From Adiantum capillus-veneris (Eukaryota; Streptophyta; Polypodiopsida; Polypodiales; Pteridaceae): 60,000 nucleotides of DNA. Shown in pieces: positions 11,986 to 23,149 of this stretch (position 1 is the stretch's first letter; each line of letters begins with the position of its first letter). The notes beneath the pieces were generated by a model. It was not told the DNA's origin. It made no database searches and saw only the letters and a program-made list of their open reading frames with translations. Made by a program: the position numbers and the translations under genes. Where the stretch lies: contig CM043964.1 of NCBI GenBank assembly GCA_014529385.2, positions 104,149,587 to 104,209,586 on the forward strand. Direction: 5' to 3'.

Positions 11986-13265
11986 AACATACCCTTCAAC
12001 CTACTTCCTCCTAGGCCAGGTGATTTTCTCTCCTCTTCATTGGGTTTCCCTTTTGGTGATGGATCACCAGTTGTGCTTAGTACCCTTTGTGGATCCTTCA
12101 TAATGATACCCATCACATCAATGGAACTGTCACTTTCGTCAGTGGATGTGGTCTCCTCCTCAGAACTGGAAGATTCGCTAGTGGTTTCATCTGCCGATGT
12201 TTCTAGATTCATTTGCTTCTGCTTGCCAATCCTCATGTCGTAGTAGATTGTCTCCCCTTTCTTACCGGTCATGCGTAGAAGGCCAGTACCCCAGTCCTGT
12301 TTTGCCTTCATGGCCATCAACCATGGCCTTCCCAAAATTAGTGGATAGCCCTCCCCCTTAGTAGGCATTACAAAAACATCTACCTCTACCTCAGTGTTGA
12401 AATCTTTGATTTTCACGGCACTTACCACACCCACACACTTTACTTTTGCGTTGTTTGCCATCTTTGCCTTGCATGGAGAAGGCCTGTCAACCTCGAGCCC
12501 TAATCGAAGCATCATAGCTTCGCTCATTACACAGATTTGTGCACCTCCATCAATGTAGGTGTTTCCAACCCTCTTTCCTTTTATGTTTACGTCGACAATT
12601 GGAAGGATGCCATCCATGTTGCATCCCGAAATTGCTCCGGCTACCTTTGTTTTGGAGCGTCTTGTACTTACCATTTTAGACCATTGTCGCCTTACTTTTG
12701 GTGCAAGATGTAGCAGCTGTGGCCATGTAATCTTCGGTCCTTGCTTTGCCACATCCAATGTTAGATCATAGGGCTTAGAACTTTCCCCTAGCTGGAAGTC
12801 GGTGATGCCCAATTTCCGTCGTGGCCTGGATGGCCTCTTGCTAGTTTCTCCTCTCATGCTTCTCTCATCATCTGATTGTGTAGCTTTCTCCCTCCTAGCT
12901 CTTTTCACAGTCATGGCTTGAAGTGGTTCTAAAAAGGTTACCTTCTCCTTACCCTTGTCCCTCTCCTTTGCTCTGGGTGGATCCACTACTATGGCTTTTC
13001 CTTTCTCTTCTAGCCTTATGATGTTTACAGGGCGATCAGGTGGTGGGGCTGGTGGAAGAGGTGGGATGGATGCTTGTAGTGGTGTCTGGGGTGGACGTAG
13101 AATTTGTGTTAGTGGGGGTGGTGGTCGGGGTGGGGGTGTTCTTTCTCTAGGGGGTGACAATTGGTTCCTCCTACCTCCTCTATTATAGTTTTGTCGTGGT
13201 TTAAGACAGTAGTACATACCGTGACCGTCTTCTCCACAGTTGTAGCAATGATACTCCCTGTTTTG
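11986..13265 (-). pseudogene. Element B gag zinc knuckle, proline-rich linker and protease
   Basis: The minus frame is open from the stop at 13266 to the C insertion. First comes a CCHC zinc knuckle, CYNCGEDGHGMYYC, encoded just upstream of the apparent ATG at 13217. A strongly proline-rich stretch follows (residues about 15-65 of the ORF), then a basic region, then a retropepsin: NTYIDGGAQICVMS in place of the usual D(T/S)GA, followed by LILGRPWLMAMKAKQDWG. A Ser/Thr/Glu-rich linker (ETTSESSSSEEETTSTDESD) leads to RT. The IDGGA active site is shared with A, so it appears normal for this lineage. Confidence 0.85.
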
Positions 13266-13994
13266 TCATCGTGCTCTTCCAGGGTCTTGATCTCTTTCTT
13301 GACTCCTCCCTTGTTGTATTAAGTGGACAGACAAATTCTGCAGTTGGTCAGTAATATGGGCCAACATATCTTGTTGGTCATCTCTTATCCCAAGAGCCGG
13401 TGGTGGTGGTGGAATGGTGGTTGTCGTAGTTGCTGGTCGACGCGATGTTCCTGATTCTGTTGACTCGGTTTCTTTGGCTTTCATTCGCAGCTTCTTGTCT
13501 TTAAGGCGAGCAATCTCAACGGCTAACTCGTACGTAGCCGGGAATCTACCTTTCACCTTCTCCTTGAGAAGCAGCCATAAGCCATGCGTGAACCGATCTT
13601 TTTTTAGGAAATCGGGTGCAGCTTCCCCCCTAGCCAGTGACTCAACCCACCGTTCCCACAAATCCACAAATTTGGACTCATAGGTGGCATATTCTAAAAG
13701 ACCCTCCTGCTTCAAGTCTCTCAACTTGTCCGACAACTTTTCTGAAGTGGTACCTCCCCCAAAGCGCCTCTTAAAAGCGGTTTTTAAGTGTTCCCAGTCA
13801 TCCTTGGTTGCTTGTGGAAGTGCATTGTACCATGATCTAGCTTCTAGCTTCATGAGATGCTTAAAGATTCTAACCCGGGATTCATCCGTATCTTTGTTGC
13901 TCACTACACATGCTACTTCAAAGTCATCTAGGAAGTCTGTTACCAAATCCTCCCCCTTCTTTCCTTTAAATGTTGGAAATGCTACACTTGCCAT
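13266..13994 (-). pseudogene. Element B gag (capsid) N-terminal part
   Basis: Starts at MASVAFPTFKGKKGEDL; an upstream in-frame ATG at 14024 is less family-like. It carries the Retrotrans_gag signature (RIFKHLMKLEARSWYNAL, then KTAFKRRFGG and YATYESKFVDLW). It stops at TGA 13266-13268 (GRAR-stop-QNREYHCYNCG) immediately before the zinc knuckle. A CGA-to-TGA change would explain the stop, which separates capsid from the knuckle and protease. Confidence 0.85.
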
Positions 13995-14024
13995 GATTAC
14001 TGAGAGAGAGCTAGAAAGACACAC

Positions 14025-14830
14025 TGCTTAACTTGCAAAAGTTTTTTTCTTCTTTACAAGGAGGCGTGTATACCCTCTTATACTAGGACATAGATTAGAA
14101 CTTCAAACGGTACATTGCCTTGTACCAAAGGTAAGACAAATGGTTGATCTGATGCCAGAACCTCCAAAAACCGCTCCCCACCCGGCATGGTGTCAATGAC
14201 GTGCTGGTAGTGAGCCTTCAAATCCAGTATTACCTTGATTGAGCGTACACGTGTTGGTATGTGTGATCTGTCTTGAGGTAGGTTGTACTGATTCATGTGA
14301 AGCTTAGAGGTGCTTAGTCACTGTCCAAGCTTGTGGGAGAGGGTGGTGTTCTTTCCTGAAACAAACTCAGTAGATCCCTAGTTTCTCTAGTGAGAGTGTG
14401 AGCCAATGCTTCCGTTATCTATGCTGCAGCATCAGGTGCGACTTGAAAACTGACTGTGATAATTACCTCGGTGACTTGAGTTACCCGATTCTCAAAGTAG
14501 AATAGTGTTGATTCTCTATTGTGTAGAGCTCCTTCCATTTTGTTGTTGTGGGTTGGTTGTAGGTTGCGGACATGGTTTCGACTTTCTCCTTCTTCTTCTT
14601 GGCACTTGGCCTATGTATATCCACTGGGTTTGGCGTGTTGGTTGACTCTCCCACTGCAAATCGATTACCGTTACGCCTGGCACTCGAGCTTCGATGGAGA
14701 TGCGGAGTTCGTCTAGTTGTGCTTGGAGCTCTTCTTCTTCTGTCGTCCAATTAGCAAATCCTGCTAGCCATTCATCCATTCACAATAGTTTAAGGGTTTC
14801 AGTCTTGTAAACTGAAGGGTTTCATGAAAA
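14025..14830 (-). other. Element B 5' leader region with possible remnant ORFs
   Basis: Between the PBS and gag are about 800 bp with short minus-strand frames. One (14516-14779) reads MDEWLAGFANWTTEEEELQA and could be the start of an N-terminal gag extension, but the frame is broken repeatedly before gag proper. I see no other recognisable feature. Confidence 0.4.
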
Positions 14831-14850
14831 GATCCTCAGTGGGGGCACCA
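14831..14850 (-). other. Primer binding site of element B
   Basis: The minus strand reads TGGTGCCCCCACTGAGGATC two bases after the 5' LTR end. The TGG start pairs with a tRNA CCA end. A and J have close variants, suggesting the same primer tRNA. Confidence 0.75.
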
Positions 14851-14852
14851 AA

Positions 14853-16404
14853 TGATGGGAGCAAAGCGAACCCTGAACCCCGACGGCCTCTAAAACACCG
14901 GGGACCGAATGGCGCGCCTCGAGCCTATCATGGTAAAGCAAACAGGGGGCACCACGTAGCTTCAGCGGCTAGGATGCAAACAACACACCACCATAACAAA
15001 GTTTTCATCCAAGAGAGATGGATGCTTGGGAGTAATGATGAAAAAGAAAGGGAATGAGATCAAGTGAGAGAGAGAGAGAGAGAGTGAGGGAGGGGGTATA
15101 GCGGCTTAGTACTTAGGCATCACAAAAGGATGGCGAATCCGCACACCCTTCACACATACACAAGCTCACTCCAAAACACAAGACTAGGTGGAGATTCCGC
15201 ACACCTCACATGGGCAAAACATTGCAAGAAAACATACTCACAAAACCTCAAGATTTATTTAGAGAATTAGGCGATGAAATGGGGAGCATAGGGTAGGGGA
15301 ATGAGAAGGGAGAGAGTGGTAGAGCACATGGCGGATATGTGGGAGTTAATGGCGACGACTCACACGAAGATTATGGCCATCATCCTTCATTTAGTTGCCC
15401 TTCATCTTCCATAGCCAAGGGTGTAGAGGTCATGCTCAAGACAAGCATGGTGATTGCGGTGATGGTGATGGTGTGGGTGTGTGTGTGTGTGCACTAGGCA
15501 CACACAGTGCATAGTGTGTTCTTTGGTGATGTTGTGTGTTTTTGTGTGATGGTGACCCCTCTTTATATAGGGGAGGAGGGGGGGGAGAAATTCTAGAATT
15601 TAGAAATGAAGAAATCATTATCTACATAGGCCATGTGACTGTGGGCCCCACTTGTCTGGCTGTGTGTATATGCACCAGAGCAGCAGTCTCATGAGAGAGA
15701 GACTAAGAGAGAGAGATGGGTTGATGAAAAAAAGTGAGAGGTGACATGGAGAATAAAGTAATTACAAGAGGGGAGAGAGAGGAGTGTGTTCAGAGGTGAA
15801 TCTGTGTGCAGATGTGTGTGAACACAAGAAAAATCAGGTAACCACCGGGTGGGGATGGGTGTGTGGGCACCTTTTTTAGTGAAACTGAGTGTGTGTGAGT
15901 GTGGGGGAGGTTATTTAGCTACAAGACAAGAGACATGGAGCCCTTTAGAGAGAGGGGGGGGTATTTGGGTCATGGGATATGATAGGAGAGAGAAAGGGGG
16001 GATGGGGTATACTATTTTGGAAGATATGGTAAGTTGCATGTGAGTTAGGGTGCATTATTGGTGAGTTAGAATGCATTATTGGTGAGAGGTGGGGTAGCTT
16101 GAGGGAAGAGAGAAAGGAGAAAGGACAAGGGGAAGAGAGAGGGGGTTGACCTTTTGAGTGGAGGAGAGGAAAAGGGACACACGGCGGGGCAACAGTGAAG
16201 AAAAAGGAGGCAAGGTGGGGATGGGCTGCCCCGCAGGCATGAGGTGGCCTATTTTACCTTTCTCATATATTTACATAATCATACTTTATTTTTTTCTTAC
16301 TTTTTCCAATGTCTTTTATCACTCCCTCCCTAAGAGGGGGTTTTCATAGGGTGGGGACGAGAGAAGAGGGGTATGGGAGCTTGGCTTGTGAAAAGCCCCC
16401 ATCA
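14853..16404 (-). repeat. Element B 5' LTR
   Basis: Partner of 1878-3424. The TATA sequence CTATATAAAG (minus, 15561-15570) is retained. It ends CCCCCATCA (one change from CTCCCATCA) against element A protease sequence. Confidence 0.92.
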
Positions 16405-17882
16405 ACACAAGCTTGAGTAATAACACATACTTGTGCACCTCCGTCAATATAAGCCTCTCCAATGAACTTCCTCTTATGCCATGCATCCATAGTAGGACAT
16501 ATATCAGGTAGCTCATTCAAAGACTAGACTCTCACTGACCCCCTTGCAGGCTCCTTATTCATGGGGTTGACTACGTGCTTCCATTGCCTCTTTAACTTGG
16601 GACACATCTCCATGAGTTTCCCAAAGGTAACATTAGTCTTTCTACCCACCAAATCAACCCTTAAACTATAATTTGGTTGCCCTTCTCCCAAAGGAAAGTC
16701 GGATGCATTGTTATGTTTCTTGGGCTTTCTCTTCTTCTTCTCTTTACCTGTACCTGTTTCAACCTGTTTCCCTCTTTTATGGCTGGGACTTGCATCACTC
16801 ATGTCATGATCTCTTGTAACCCTCTTACCTACAGGCATGACCATAGCTCCCAAATCATCCTCTTTCTTCTCCAAACGGATTATGCTTACCACTTTTGTTT
16901 TTCCCTTCTCTTCTGCTGTCAATCCACTTGGTCCTGCTTCCCCTTTAATCTCAATACCATAATCTTGAGCTCGAGAAGGAATTTGTGGAGGAAGAGGAAA
17001 CATGTCGCCACCCATTCTGTTTGGATTGTCACATTGAGGGCTTTTATGACCCCATTCACCACAATTGTAGCATTGAAACATATCCCCTCTTCCAGCCATG
17101 CCTCTTCCTCTACCACCTGTATAACCCTCATTGCTTCCATAACCACGTCCATATCCATAGCTTTGACCTCTTCCACCTCCCATCATATGCACACTAAGAT
17201 TCTTCATAAGACCTACAACCTCTTGCATCTCCTTGCGAAAGGAATTCACATCATGAGAATCTTGTTGATCATAACTTGGCTCCCTGATGAGGACCCTTGG
17301 TTGCTCTACCGCTTTCACTTCAAGCTTTGGCTCCACATTGATTCCAAGTTGATGAAGACGCTCTGCTTTCCACTCTTTATTCTTTGCAATTTCAACTGCC
17401 TCCGCAAAGGTCCTTGGCTGCTTAAGCTCTACCTTCAAGAGTAGGTTACTCTTAAAGCTTGCAAGAAACCTGTCCTTCTTCAACATGGCTGGAGGAATTT
17501 CAGCCCCCAAATATGTACACCACTTTGCCCATAACGTATTGAATGCCCTGACAAAGTCTTCAATGGTTTGGCCTTCATCTTGTACTAAGCCTTGAATAGA
17601 CTGCCATACCTTTTGTGGGTCTTCCACCTGTTGAAAGTGTGTAAGAAAAGCATGCCTTACCATTTCATAAGTCATAACTTGAGGAGGTTGGGCTGATTGT
17701 AGATCCTTTTCGTAGCCTTCCAACCATTCCCTAGCATCTCCCTTCAAACAGAAGTAGAAGATTCGTAGCACCAACGCTGGGTCTTGCTTGTCAGCAAGAA
17801 GGCAAGCAAACTCCATTCTCTCAATGAAAGCTTTGTAACTTTCATTTGATTTTCCACTAAACTCCGGAAAATTAAACGCCAT
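16405..17882 (-). pseudogene. Element A gag and protease N-terminus
   Basis: The 452-residue gag starts MAFNFPEFSGKSNESYKAFI at 17882. The Retrotrans_gag fold is recognisable (LRIFYFCLKGDAREWLEGY; HAFLTHFQQVEDP). A Gly/Arg-rich stretch and a CCHC knuckle CYNCGEWGHKSPQC follow (near 17060-17100). A TAG at 16524-16526 ends gag after ARGSVRV, but the same frame continues (SLNELPDICPTMDAWHKRKF) into the protease IDGGAQVCV up to the B insertion. In B the equivalent linker has no stop. The TAG is either a late nonsense mutation or a gag/pol readthrough site. Confidence 0.88.
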
Positions 17883-17928
17883 GTCTTAAAAACCTATAAA
17901 CTGAAGGTAACTTGAAGCGATTCCTCGG

Positions 17929-17940
17929 TGGCGGGCACCA
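17929..17940 (-). other. Primer binding site of element A
   Basis: The minus strand reads TGGTGCCCGCCACCGAGGA from 17940 downwards, a variant of the B and J sites, lying between gag and the 5' LTR. Confidence 0.6.
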
Positions 17941-17947
17941 AAACACT

Positions 17948-18803
17948 GTTGAGAAACAAGCAAACTAGAACACCTCTATAGTGATGTCACCCAAGAGCGT
18001 TCAAAGATAACTACAAGACACCAAAAGCTTTGCAAAATCCTTTTGAAACGCCACAAGTCCAATAGGAGTAGATCCTTGGGAATTTACTAGCCATCGCCCA
18101 CCCAAGAGACTATGTCACATAGGAGCAAAACCCTGCCAAAGCACGGATTTACAGCACACGCCGACCAATGCATATGAAGACAAGAGCCTCTCCTTACACA
18201 ATCAAACATCACTAAACCACAACTTCAACATCAATTCCACAATTCATAGATACATGCCCTCCGAATCTGTCTACACACAATTTGCCACTAGGTTGCCATA
18301 GCCATAACCCTGCGGAGAACTAGTCGTAACCTGATGAGCACAACTCCAATTGGGGCACTTTAAAGCTTGAGAGAAAGCTTGAAAAATGAATGGCGAGAAA
18401 GCTGAAGATGACTGAAACTGATTCCATACGCCCCCATGAGCAAAATTGACGCGAACAGAGAGCTGTCCCAGCACGACTACACGTAGAAAAGGCTAGTCGG
18501 GGCAAAAAATTGCATCCAAGAGCACCAAGGAGATGGAATGAGCTAAAACCTGCAAATTTCTGATATTTTGCTGAACTTTTTTTAGTTTGTACATGAGTTT
18601 AAGTTATATACAAGGCTCACTTCAAAAAACTCACTCACGGGCACTTACAGTAGCCCGACAGTTGTCACTAGACTAGCGACTTGCAGTGCATGTACATGTG
18701 CTTGCTAAAGCAAGCCTAAAAACCCACAAAAAGAAAGCCCACACACCCTTTTGACATCGGGCGTCATGTCCATATGTACAAATTTACAAAAAACGGGGTG
18801 TCA
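17948..18803 (-). repeat. Element A 5' LTR
   Basis: The minus strand begins TGACACCCCG (18803 downwards) and ends CTCAACA, close to the PBS. A minus-strand TATA-like TTGTATATAACTT lies near 18604-18617. The inner boundary is uncertain by a few bases, because no second LTR is in the window to compare. Beyond 18803 the sequence becomes coding on the plus strand (gene H). Confidence 0.65.
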
Positions 18804-19136
18804 GAAATGCGCCCAAGAACGCCAATGGTGGCGTAACGGCCATTGCATGGACCGTAACATTCCATACATGGATTCATGGCTTAGTTGGTGGGAGATTCGT
18901 ATTGCGCATTGGGGTGGCATTATGACGTGCGTAGAAAGTAGCTTTGATGGACCAAACACTCCACGCATAAACCTTGTGGAGAGCAAGCATGGTAGCTGGC
19001 TAGAAAGGGAGGGTTTTTCTAAATGCATTTCATTATATGATGCATGTATAACCGACCTTGAAAATTCCATCTTACAGAGCTTAAAGGCCAATGTGCCTTT
19101 AAGCAAGATCTACTAGTGTACAACTAATAGAAGGTG
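18804..19136 (+). pseudogene. SWIM zinc-finger gene H, segment 1
   Basis: An open plus-strand frame starts inside the A LTR but is host sequence from 18804: KCAQERQWWRNGHCMDRN, then SWLSWWEIRIAHWGG and NLVESKHGSWLEREGF. The pattern resembles proteins carrying a SWIM finger (MULE transposase-like or related), but I cannot assign a family. TAG occurs at 19114-19116. The right boundary against copia D is not sharp. The A insertion probably removed or displaced upstream exons to beyond the left edge. Confidence 0.55.
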
Positions 19137-19146
19137 AGATATTCTC

Positions 19147-19950
19147 TCAACCTATGCCCACTGACTCTCGATGAGCTAGTGCATCCGGCTCTATTGATAG
19201 AAAAACATCCCGCTGCGGAAGCCACACAGAGCTAGCTCCAAGCTCTGCAAATAGTCTACAAGAGCTCATGCACTCCTGCAAGTATCGGTCCAATACCTGC
19301 AAACCTCCCCTATGCTCTATGCCGAGATCAGTCATCGAACAACTAATCAAACCTGCTGCAAATGCTCCCACTGCAGCTGCTATGTCGGGCCTCGAGATCA
19401 ACATCTCGTACATGAGGACACCGAACGTTGATGCAACCCTGGAAACCTTGGCCACCTCCAACTCAGAACTCAACTCATGGCAATCCTGTCCCCTATCATA
19501 GAGACCATGGCACTCTGACTCCGAGCTCAGGAGTGACTCCTCGTGCCCACTACATATTACATGTGTACCAAGAGTATCCATCTGTCCTGAATTTGCATCA
19601 AGCTCTGGCATAAGCATATCAAGAAATGACTCCACAATAGCCGACATCTCAACATCCATGTGAGTCATCTCTGTCATCACCTCTAATGACTCATCCTGCT
19701 GTGACTCACTAGAGCTGTCCTGCTCTACCTGTGCATCCGTAGACGCAACCTGCACAACAAGGTCACTGCTATGCACTCCATGCAAAGCATCCTGCAACCC
19801 ACAAGCAAAAGAGACTCGCCTGCTCTCTTGCTCTCTACCTGGCTGCATGATCACAAAGACAACACCGTCTCTCCCGTGATCCACATGCAATGGGTAACCT
19901 GTACCACTCCTGGCACCTCTCGCAATCACTAGCGAACCCAAATGCATCAC
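19147..19950 (-). pseudogene. Element D pol remnant (pre-integrase fused to RT tail)
   Basis: Open for 267 codons. The start (SLVIARGARSGTGYPLHV) matches the GAG-pre-integrase region of E and F. The middle is acidic and unfamiliar. The end has VLMYEMLISRPDIAAAVGAF, the copia block before RNase H (compare SLMYSMVATRPDIAHAV in E), and stops at SVGIG like the LGIG/MGIG ends of F and E. Integrase and the RT core have been deleted in between. An internal deletion that keeps frame suggests the loss came before most of the point decay. Confidence 0.65.
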
Positions 19951-20793
19951 AAAATCTCGCTCTCATAGCGAAATCTAACATCCACAATCTCTAAGCTGAC
20001 CAATCGAGATCAAACTCACTGTCAAATCTGGTACATAGCGCACATGTCGTAACAAGTAAGATGCACCACTCGATAATGATAGTCTCACATCTCCTGCACC
20101 TGCTATCGCATGCACCGATCCATCGGTCAAACGTACACTGCCAAGCATCCCTCTAGAATAGCTACAAAACCATTCACTATGCGGCATGACATGAAACATA
20201 GCATCTGTGTCTAGCAACCACTGCGAAGGGAGTGCACTATCCACATGTATAGCATCTCGTGCATAGCTCGAGGTAAAAGTGACATCCCCGTCACTAGTAT
20301 ACTCTGACACTACATCTGCCTCAACTGTCAAAGCAACTGAGTCCATGGCATCACTACATACATCTCTGAGACTGCCATGTCTCCTAGGATGTCGCATACG
20401 ACGAAAACAGCGCCGTCTAACGTATCCAAAATGACCACAATACCAACATATCACCTTTCGGTGTACTCGTGAATGTACATGTCTCACATGAGTCCTTGAT
20501 GACTCAGATCTATCATACATATCATGTAATTTGCGCCAAAGTGCTCTCAAAGTAGTTTCATACATAACAAGAGCATATAAAGATTCCGCAAGGTGCAAAG
20601 AGAGTGTTAGATAGTGCCATCTCCTCTAGCTCTTGCCACTGATTGTCAGACATGTTTGAAGGTCTATCTGCATCACCACTCAATGGTCGATGCAACCCTC
20701 GCTGTGTCAATGCATCTTGCGGAATCTGTCTGACCCATCAAACATGCACATTTCGGAGAGATCATAATCTGAGCGATCACCTGTCTCTGCCAT
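19951..20793 (-). pseudogene. Element D gag remnant and defective protease
   Basis: The gag start MAETGDRSDYDLSEMCMFDG (20793) is followed by a stop at 20707 and a deletion. The frame then resumes with LAESLYALVMYETTLRALW (gag), a knuckle-like CWYCGHFGYVRRRC in which the zinc-binding His is Tyr, and the protease. The protease active site reads LLDTDAMFHV where copia elements have DSGAS, so it should be inactive. It ends LISIGQLRDCGC with two stops before the next segment. Confidence 0.72.
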
Positions 20794-20959
20794 GAGCACA
20801 ATGTAGCAAAGTAGAAAGCAAAACCACCTCACCAACAAAACCTGGAAATTGTCTACAAATATGGCTAGAAACACAATGTAAAACCTGTGAGACACACTCC
20901 AAAATAGAGCTCCCGCAATGTCAATACAAGCCTCGCCTGCTCTAGTATCACACTGCAAT

Positions 20960-22366
20960 CTGTGAGCTAATCACCAAGCCCACACTAAGCGGTATCGATG
21001 CATACACATGCACAAATCTCCCACCCGCAGAGAACACCGCACGCAAATACTGAGTGCAACCCGCAATCTCTATCTAGATCGCATAAATGATACGCATAAA
21101 ACTCCTGAGAAAATTTCGCCAAAGTTTCGACGCACAATGGCTATCAACACAAAATAACCATTGTCCTGCAAGCTCAATACAATGAGCAATCAATGCACAT
21201 CAAACTACACTCAACATACATGCATAAGCTCTACAAAACTATGGCAAACAATGCTCGAGATCACGAGACTCTCCCACCCGAGAGAAAACCACTGTCTCAA
21301 GCAAAGAAAGATACACAACTCCTCACTCTTGCAAGAGTAGATACAAAAAACACAAAACTGTGTCCAAACTGACAAAACCTGTCAAAGTGAGAGTAAACAC
21401 TCGATCACAAAGTGTGGCGAGAATTTGGGAAAAATCCGGCAGAATTTCCCTTGAAAACTGAGCAAAAACTCAAGTACAATCTCTACCATAAATCATAACA
21501 CTACTCAATGCCAATGAGTAGAAATGCCAAAATGGCTCCACATTTTCACATACAATGGCAGCACCGCATAAGCAAGGGCCAAAAGATTTGCAATCAAGAG
21601 AGCTCACCGACACTTGAAAGTGCTCGCCAAAATGCATGTATAATGGGCATCAACCATGCGCCATAACCATATGCAAACCATCCGCAAAGACCATGAATCC
21701 AAGCACAAAATCACTGCCAAAGTATCTTGTGAAAACCAGTGAAAGAAGCTCCACCTGTGTGCTCCAAAAAACTGCGTCTCTCAAGAGACCGCCTCGGTGG
21801 TGTGTAAATGCCTTCGTACTTCGTTGCCCAAGTCTACCAAAAAACCCTCAAACCACAAGCTTAACACAAGCTGCAATTGAATATTCAACTCAGAATTTAT
21901 GCACTCAACTTCAAGCATCTCCCGTGCTTCCAAAAGTGCATCAAACTCGCACACAATGCGACAACAGAAAATCTGAAATTTTTGTATACAGTCAGTCTGA
22001 GCTGAATATCAGCAAAACGGTGAGGAATTTGCAAAACGTTTCTTCTGCAAAGTTGTAGACCACGTCCAAACGGATGGTCCCCCCTGATAGAATTATCAGA
22101 TCTGCATTCTACAAGGAGAAAAACGAATCTGAAAACAGTGCTGCTGCGCACACAGTTTTTAGGGCAGCACCTTCACTTACACACAATCTTCCACACTCCT
22201 TTCTGAGCTTCCACAAGAGCATACATCACTCTCAATTGATCTCACAAGCTCCCATTGCATTCTTACAGCAAGTCTTCTGCACAGAATTTTGAACTCAATC
22301 TTCGACTGCTTGTTGGCTCTCCGCTATCGTCGTGACTGTGCACACACGCGCTCCCTCCGCACCTAC
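20960..22366 (-). other. Element D leader (untranslated) region
   Basis: About 1.4 kb between PBS and gag without a convincing reading frame. It is CA-rich, as is the comparable leader of E (50760-51779). A plus-strand frame of 140 codons at 21636 has no recognisable content. Confidence 0.5.
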
Positions 22367-22378
22367 GCTCTCATACCA
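22367..22378 (-). other. Primer binding site of element D
   Basis: Minus strand TGGTATGAGAGC, one base off the tRNA-iMet site TGGTATCAGAGC, two bases from the LTR. Confidence 0.75.
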
Positions 22379-22380
22379 AT

Positions 22381-22571
22381 TGAAGGGGATTGGGGAGCAC
22401 CATAGACGGAGAGTGAGAGAGAGAGAAGGAGACACACACACGATGTGGGTGGGGAGACTTTGAAGTGGCAGCTCTCCCTATACAGTATACTCACTATAAG
22501 TATAGGGTAATAGTGGGCGGGCGCCCATGACCTGGGCGACCGGTCAAGGCATATAGGCCTTAACCCCAACA
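22381..22571 (-). repeat. Element D 5' LTR
   Basis: A 191-bp sequence beginning (minus) TGTTGGGGTTAAGGCC and ending CCCCTTCA. The GGGCGGGCGCCC / CTGGGCGACC block near its start is also found in the F LTR. Confidence 0.75.
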
Positions 22572-22931
22572 GGTTCTGGTGGGCAGTATGTAGTTGAGTG
22601 CAAGGTCAATGAGGCAATGTGGGCCATACGCCGAACTCCACAAGGTAGTAGGGTCACATGTAGCGGCACGCCAAGAGGAGGACGAAGGTGTGGATGCAGT
22701 ATTGTAGGTTCTAGCCTTGGTATACCGGCCCCATCTTTCGAAGGATATCGAAAGCATCCAAATGATGTGGTGCGTCAATGTTTTTGGTTTTTTCCGGATC
22801 ATGTCTTGCATTGCCATATAGTAGACCAGAACATTGAGCCGTAGCCTCAACATCCACCACACACTTGGCCCGTGCATGTGGGCACCAACCTATCGGAGGA
22901 TAAGGTGGAAATATTGCATGAAGGGGGGTAT
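22572..22931 (+). pseudogene. SWIM zinc-finger gene H, segment 2
   Basis: Plus-strand frame GSGGQYVVECKVNEAMWAIR continues to IVDQNIEP, meets TAG at 22842-22844, and continues in the same frame as HTWPVHVGTNLSEDKVEILH. It reaches EGGY exactly at the G insertion (TSD GGTAT) and resumes as YQVELSKEG at 25183. It is cysteine-rich near 22690-22710 (RRCGCS). Confidence 0.65.
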
Positions 22932-23073
22932 TGTTGAGCTTATATGTGAAGCTATTCAATATATGGCTTCTCTATATATGGCACCCAGGTCCCCTCTATA
23001 TATACATCATCTCATGTGTGTATTCTACACACTTTGGGGTTCTACTTCTGTGCTCTCTCCTTCTCTCTCAACA
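22932..23073 (+). repeat. Element G 5' LTR
   Basis: TGTTGAGCTTATATG..CTCTCTCAACA. TATATATGG and CTATATATAC TATA-like runs lie at about 22960-23005. Confidence 0.93.
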
Positions 23074-23085
23074 TGGTATCAGAGC
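23074..23085 (+). other. Primer binding site of element G (tRNA-iMet)
   Basis: TGGTATCAGAGC immediately after the 5' LTR, identical to the site in C. Confidence 0.92.
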
Positions 23086-23149
23086 AGTACGTTTTTGTTT
23101 TAGATTTTTCTCCTGATCAAAATCTATTTTGCAAAAACTACCTGTTTAA

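Larger units (their letters stand above)
1878..16404 (-). mobile_element. Element B: Ty3/gypsy element (Tat-like, dual RNase H) inserted in A's protease
   Basis: Direct repeats of about 1.55 kb (1878-3424 and 14853-16404) begin TGATGGGAGC and end in CATCA. Right to left between them lie a PBS, gag, protease, RT, RNase H, a second RNase H and integrase. Copia element C (6708-11985) splits the protease-RT junction. The flanks read ..GATACAA at left and ACACAAGC at right. The restored A sequence GATACACAAGC suggests a 5-bp duplication ACACA with one base lost at the left copy. By eye the LTRs differ at roughly 35 positions (about 2%), so B is older than C. RNase H - second RNase H - integrase order is characteristic of the plant Tat/Ogre-type gypsy lineage. 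Confidence 0.9.
1..18803 (-). mobile_element. Element A: Ty3/gypsy LTR retrotransposon, partial and interrupted by B
   Basis: The element reads right to left: 5' LTR (17948-18803), PBS, gag (16524-17882), protease start (16405-16523), then protease end, reverse transcriptase and RNase H (1-1877), running off the left edge. Element B sits inside it at 1878-16404. The join is supported by protein sequence: the protease core IDGGAQVCVITQAC on the right continues directly into VSKLGLNM on the left once B is removed. A lies within the plus-strand SWIM gene H, whose sequence resumes at 18804. Its 3' LTR is outside the window. Confidence 0.88.
19137..22571 (-). mobile_element. Element D: copia deletion derivative
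   Basis: Reads right to left: a 191-bp LTR (22381-22571, TGAAGGGG..CCCCAACA), PBS, long leader, gag fragments, protease, and a shrunken tail with only the last RT/RNase H block. Integrase and most of RT are absent, and no second LTR is found at the left end near 19.14 kb. It interrupts gene H, which resumes with GGTTCTGGTGGG at 22572. The LTR has the same length and layout as the LTR of F (52156-52346), with diverged sequence, so the two belong to related families. Confidence 0.75.

Noticed and set aside
16677-17444. 255-codon plus-strand ORF
   Set aside because: Antisense of the element A gag, which has a zinc knuckle and capsid motifs on the minus strand.
19147-19950. FGVLMYEMLISRPD in element D looked like protein kinase subdomain IX
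   Set aside because: The following PDIAAAVGAF and the spaced M..G..H pattern match the copia block RPDIAHAV..MSNPGKKH of element E better, and the terminal VGIG fits copia.
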